Source of the DNA: Gemmatimonadales bacterium UBA4456
GTDB taxonomy: Bacteria > Gemmatimonadota > Gemmatimonadetes > Longimicrobiales > Gaopeijiaceae
Assembly: GCA_002390225.1 (NCBI GenBank)
Contig: DGOW01000030.1
Coordinates: 1-35,422 of the forward strand
Reading direction: 5' to 3'
DNA length: 35,422 bases
Shown here: in pieces, positions 32,384 to 35,422 of the stretch
Layout: each line of letters starts with the position of its first letter
Position numbering within the stretch: the first letter of the stretch is position 1
Notes under the pieces: generated by a model
Told to the model about the DNA's origin: nothing
Database searches by the model: none
What the model saw: the letters and a program-made list of their open reading frames with translations, nothing else
Position numbers and translations under genes: made by a program

Positions 32384-34041
32384 ACGGCGAGCAGGCCGAG
32401 TAGTCCGACCACCAACAGGTAGTACACCGTGGGCAGGATCGTCTTCCTCAGGGTGTCTCCTTCCCTACCGAGAAGGCCCACTGTCGCAGAGGCCGCCACG
32501 ACATTGTGGATGGCCACCATGTTACCGGCGGCCGCACCGACAGCCTGCAGCGCGACGATCATCACGGTCGACATCGCCAGACGTTCAGCCACGCCGTACT
32601 GGAAGGCTGAAAACATCAGGTTGCTGACCGTATTAGAACCAGCAATGAATGCGCCGAGTGCGCCTGTGATAGGTGCGAAGAAGGGCCAGACAGCGCCGAC
32701 ATTACCAGCTACCCACTCGGCCATGGCCAAGGGCATCGACAACAGCCCGGCACCATTCACGTCAGAGTTGATGTAGACCCGCACCATCGGAACGGTGAAG
32801 ACGAGCACCACTCCTGCCCCCGCCAGAACCTTGGTCGAAGAGCGGAAGGCTTCGCCAAGGGCGGATGCGTCCATCCGATGCAGCACGGCGGTGATCAAGA
32901 CGACCACGAGTAGAACAAACCCTGGCAGGTAGAGTGGCGTAGTTGTCGCGGTGATCTCCGTGCCGAGAATGTTCGACCATGAGATGTCCAGTACGCGGAG
33001 CCAATCGCCCACCGGGAGTTGGGGTAGACGAGTCAGGACGAGCAACACGCCGAGCAGCGCGTAGGGAGCCCATGCGGATGCCGTCGAGACGCCTCGACCC
33101 TCCGGAACGTCCGCGAGCTCGTCCTCCAGCCCACTGACCCATGCTGGATCCCAAGTGGACCGCTCGGGGAAGTCCCAGTGATCCTTGGGCAAGAGCCACC
33201 CCTTACGGGCTGTGAACACCACGACGGCGAGACCGACCGGCGCGCCGAGAAGAGATGGAAACTCAGGCCCGAGGAAGGTGCCGAACAGCACGTACGGGAC
33301 CACGAATGCCACGCCGCCGAATAGTGCGAACGGAACGATCGAGAGGCCTTCGGTCCACGATTTGTTGGCGCCGAAGAAGCGCGTGAGCATGACCACCATC
33401 CATAACGGCATCAGGAAGCCCGCCATCGCGTGCAGCAGAACGACCTTGGCGGTCACGGCACGCAGATAGTCGAGCATCGTCATGTCCGCGTTGGCTAGAG
33501 CCATGGCGAAGATGTCCCCGCCAAGGCCACCCTGGACGCCGACGAGTACGGGTGTGCCCACCGCGCCGAAGGTTACGGCCGTGCTCTGGATCATCATCCC
33601 GAGCATGACCGCAGCGGCGGCGGGAAACCCCAGTGCGACCAGAAGTGGTGCCGCAACCGCGGCGGGGGTGCCGAAGCCGGCAGCCCCTTCGATGAACGAG
33701 CCGAAAAGCCATGCCACAATGACGACCTGCACACGGCGGTCGTCGCTGATTCCGTTGAATGACCGGCGGATCGCCGCGACGCCACCGGACCGCTCGAGCG
33801 TGTGCAGGAGCAGGATGGCGCCAAAGATGATGAACAGCAGATCGAAGGTCAGGAAAAGACCCTGAATCGAGGCTGCAGCCACCCGGTCTACGCTCATGTT
33901 CCAGGCGAAGAGCGCTACGAGGACTGCCGCTAGGTATGCCGCGGGCATCGCACGCTTCGCCGGCACCCGGAATCCGACAAGAAGTACCCCACCCATCGCG
34001 ATGGGGAACAGTGCCAGGAGGGCCTGTATGCCGGGGCCCAT
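32347..34041 (-). CDS. lldP: L-lactate permease
   Basis: A 564-aa polytopic inner-membrane protein of the LldP/GlcA lactate-glycolate permease family. The signature AWLFGSFIEGAAGFGTPAAVAAPLLVALGF is present (about 112-141), as are TFGAVGTPVLVGVQGG and the C-terminal ITGALGAFIAGSNTVSNLMFSAFQ. It imports L-lactate or glycolate with protons. The start ATG at 34041 shares one base with the stop of the upstream remnant gene (TGATG), so expression may depend on translation of that remnant. No lactate dehydrogenase genes are nearby. Confidence 0.92.
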   Translation of the reverse strand: MGPGIQALLALFPIAMGGVLLVGFRVPAKRAMPAAYLAAVLVALFAWNMSVDRVAAASIQGLFLTFDLLFIIFGAILLLHTLERSGGVAAIRRSFNGISDDRRVQVVIVAWLFGSFIEGAAGFGTPAAVAAPLLVALGFPAAAAVMLGMMIQSTAVTFGAVGTPVLVGVQGGLGGDIFAMALANADMTMLDYLRAVTAKVVLLHAMAGFLMPLWMVVMLTRFFGANKSWTEGLSIVPFALFGGVAFVVPYVLFGTFLGPEFPSLLGAPVGLAVVVFTARKGWLLPKDHWDFPERSTWDPAWVSGLEDELADVPEGRGVSTASAWAPYALLGVLLVLTRLPQLPVGDWLRVLDISWSNILGTEITATTTPLYLPGFVLLVVVLITAVLHRMDASALGEAFRSSTKVLAGAGVVLVFTVPMVRVYINSDVNGAGLLSMPLAMAEWVAGNVGAVWPFFAPITGALGAFIAGSNTVSNLMFSAFQYGVAERLAMSTVMIVALQAVGAAAGNMVAIHNVVAASATVGLLGREGDTLRKTILPTVYYLLVVGLLGLLAVHIIGVVDPPGL

Positions 34042-34523
34042 CAGAACACCACGCTCAACGAGTCAGACAGAAAGCGAACTGGGCGCACGCCCTTCTTGAA
34101 GGTTCTGGCAAGCTCCCGGGGGAGGTCCGAGCTGGTGATGAACGTCTGAGGGACCGGCAATACGCCGATGGCATCTCTTCGTCGGAGATCTTCGACGAGT
34201 CCGTGATCGGGATCGAAGCCCCCCGGAGTTTGTTCGAGGCTGTCGTCTTGGAGGGTGTGTTGCCCTGTGAATGACGTGCTGCCCGAGACCCTTCTCCATC
34301 TGGAGGGATCCTCGATGATTCGCTCCCTGGTGATTCGAAAGGCCTTCGAGTCCGGGTACCAGATACCCAGAGCGACAAAGCAGTCGATCAATCGCAGCGT
34401 CGGGTCCCTGAGGTGTTGCTCGTAGCGGCGCTTGTACTCGGCGAACCACTCGCGGTAGTTGTTCGCCTCAAGGTCCTTCCGGAAGCGGAAGGTCGACCTC
34501 GTGCACTCAGTCTGACTCGTCAC
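34041..34523 (-). pseudogene. Internally deleted DUF2461-family gene
   Basis: A 160-aa frame from a GTG at 34523 to a TGA sharing a base with lldP. Residues 11-52 (TFRFRKDLEANNYREWFAEYKRRYE, split here) match the N-terminus of DUF2461 proteins (TIGR02453). Residues 54-160 (IWYPDSKAFRITRERI, DPSRWRRV, GGFDPDHGLVEDLRRRD, RPVRFL) match the C-terminal half. The family's middle, containing the RFSKDKTPYKTH and glycine-rich GGGxW region, is absent: residue 52 jumps straight to the end of that section, a loss of about 70-90 residues without frameshift. Family members are about 210-230 aa. It is either a decayed gene kept open as the translational leader of lldP or an unusual short variant. Confidence 0.7.
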
Positions 34524-34617
34524 GGCGGTGTTCCAGTTCCAAGGGTTCGGTAGACCAAGGGATGGTGCGTGACGCCGGATCGCAACTGACGATGCGGCGA
34601 GAGGTTGTCTGATTTGA

Positions 34618-35271
34618 CTAGGGGTAGAGTCGCTCCGTACTCCAGTCGTCTTTGTTCCGGGTGAAGACGAGGCGGTCGTGGAGACGGTCGGCCTTGCCTT
34701 GCCAGAATTCGATCGTCTCGGGACGTATGCGGTAGCCACCCCAGAACGGCGGTAGCGGAATATCATCGTTCGAGAAGCGTTCCTTTGCCTCTCGTACTCG
34801 TTCTTCGAGCTCGGCCCGGTCCGGCAGCGGCCTACTCTGCTGCGATGCCCAGGCGCCGATCCGACTGCCCCTGCCACGTGAGGAGAAGTAGGCGTAGCTC
34901 TCGTCTTCGCTGATCCGCTCGACTGCCCCCGTGACGCGGACCTGGCGCTCGAGCTCGGCCCAGTGGAAACAGAGTGCCGCTTGAGGATTCTTCTCGAGCT
35001 CGGAGGCTTTTCGACTCCCGTAGTTCGTGAAGAAGACGAATCCGCGTTCGTCGACGGATTTGAGCAGAACCATTCTGACCGACGGCGCACCGTCGCGTGT
35101 CGTGGTCGCCAGGGCCACCGCCTCGGGCATGGCGATCCCCGACTCTTCCGCGGCCTCGTACCAGACCTCGAAGAAGTCGATCGGATCGATATCTTCGGCG
35201 GCCCGTGGAATCCCGATGCTGTCACCCTTTTCGGGGTTGAGGGCGGTTTTGATTGACGACTTGATCGACAT
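34618..35271 (-). CDS. pdxH: Pyridoxamine 5'-phosphate oxidase
   Basis: A 217-aa FMN flavoprotein that oxidises pyridoxine/pyridoxamine 5'-phosphate to PLP in the cytoplasm. Family motifs: AVALATTTRDGAPSVRMVLLK, GFVFFTNYGSRKASELEKNP, AALCFHW, ERQVRVTGAVERI, the Q-S-R motif in ASQQSRPLP, PPFWGGYRIRPETIEFWQG, RLHDR and the C-terminal RLYP. Length is typical. Nested GATC-rich palindromes lie 39-63 bp upstream. A longer open frame overlapping it on the same strand (to 34041) is a shadow except for the DUF2461 part. Confidence 0.96.
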   Translation of the reverse strand: MSIKSSIKTALNPEKGDSIGIPRAAEDIDPIDFFEVWYEAAEESGIAMPEAVALATTTRDGAPSVRMVLLKSVDERGFVFFTNYGSRKASELEKNPQAALCFHWAELERQVRVTGAVERISEDESYAYFSSRGRGSRIGAWASQQSRPLPDRAELEERVREAKERFSNDDIPLPPFWGGYRIRPETIEFWQGKADRLHDRLVFTRNKDDWSTERLYP

Positions 35272-35309
35272 GGATCTGTCCAGGTCCAGCGGAGGAGGAA
35301 ACGATACCC

Positions 35310-35334
35310 GATCCTAGTGAAGGATCGCCGATCC
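35310..35334. promoter_or_regulatory. Nested palindromes upstream of pdxH
   Basis: GATCCT-AGTGA-AGGATC (35310-35326) overlaps GGATC-GCC-GATCC (35322-35334), both perfect. Sharing the middle GGATC arm, they could form alternative hairpins or a multi-site operator. The position, about 40-60 bp upstream of the pdxH ATG, fits a promoter-proximal control site. Confidence 0.35.
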
Positions 35335-35402
35335 CAGAAGACCGGGTCACCTGATGGGAGCCGTTGACCGAGATGAGAGAATCGATCAGCTTACCATGAA
35401 TA

Positions 35403-35422
35403 CCCCCCCCCCCCCCCCCCCC
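35403..35422. repeat. C homopolymer at the contig end
   Basis: The last 20 bases are all C, directly at the sequence end. This is typical of a sequencing or assembly artefact (poly-G read tail on the other strand) rather than a genomic feature, and the preceding few bases may also be unreliable. Confidence 0.85.

Noticed and set aside
34041..35225. A single 394-codon minus-strand gene spanning pdxH and the region before lldP
   Set aside because: The first ~234 codons are an alternate frame of pdxH with Arg/Ser-rich shadow composition. Only the last 160 codons (DUF2461-like) look like protein.
35396..35422. Start of a plus-strand gene at the ATG before the poly-C tail
   Set aside because: There is no ribosome site, and the frame immediately enters the artefactual homopolymer.
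1..35422. tRNA, rRNA, CRISPR arrays, insertion sequences or prophage genes
   Set aside because: A search by eye for T-loop motifs, regularly spaced repeats, transposase or integrase motifs and terminal inverted repeats found none; small or divergent elements could be missed.

Overview
This 35.4-kb window comes from a GC-rich, Gram-negative-type bacterial chromosome, probably a metagenome contig of the phylum Gemmatimonadota. That placement is inferred from the mix of Tat and Sec exported enzymes, lipoproteins, a large HEIGH-type zinc protease, a divergent GroES-like protein of the kind common there, and a secreted GDTLVVETTN-type protein; no rRNA or tRNA is present to confirm it. The right end is a pure C homopolymer, which looks like a contig-end artefact. 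I saw no CRISPR array, transposase, phage gene, tRNA or rRNA.

Positions 1-6493 (minus strand) hold most of a quinohemoprotein amine dehydrogenase (QHNDH) operon, read right to left: an FmdB-like 80-aa protein, qhpG (flavin monooxygenase), qhpA (diheme alpha subunit), qhpD (radical SAM crosslinking enzyme), qhpC (gamma subunit, the crosslinked peptide carrying cysteine tryptophylquinone) and qhpB (beta-propeller subunit, cut by the window edge). All eight crosslinking residues of the gamma subunit keep their spacing. This is a RiPP-like maturation system for a periplasmic primary-amine dehydrogenase. The FmdB-like gene at its head, with a degenerate zinc ribbon and a Cys-rich tail, is not part of the gene set I know for this system and is the best candidate for something undescribed.

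Positions 6513-9511 (plus) carry an exported amidohydrolase coupled to a small membrane protein, a roughly 400-bp gap with an operator-like palindrome and a possible 55-aa ORF, and a four-helix membrane protein ending at a strong terminator. Next come an exported TPR-like protein (minus), a SoxC/sulfite-dehydrogenase-like molybdoenzyme with a lipoprotein cytochrome c (plus), an unknown secreted protein, and a secreted protein coupled to gamma-glutamyltransferase (minus).

Positions 17812-21040 (plus) encode a CNT-type nucleoside transporter with altered nucleobase-contact residues, a GroES-like protein, and an RsmF-type rRNA methyltransferase without a canonical start codon. Positions 21037-23755 (minus) are a tightly overlapping Nudix / YfcC-type permease / M28 peptidase operon. 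It is divergent from a Tat-exported metallo-beta-lactamase-fold hydrolase, whose end overlaps a GT-C-type membrane protein.

Positions 24749-31169 (minus) hold the GT-C-type protein, a zinc metalloprotease lipoprotein, a DUF454 protein and an acyl-CoA ligase. A divergent creatininase-family gene follows. The right end (minus) carries pdxH, an internally deleted DUF2461 remnant and an L-lactate permease. Overall the window favours organic-nitrogen and peptide scavenging: amine dehydrogenase, amidohydrolase, GGT, two peptidases, a creatininase-like amidase and uptake systems. Many neighbouring genes share stop/start bases (ATGA, GTGA, TGATG), indicating translational coupling.
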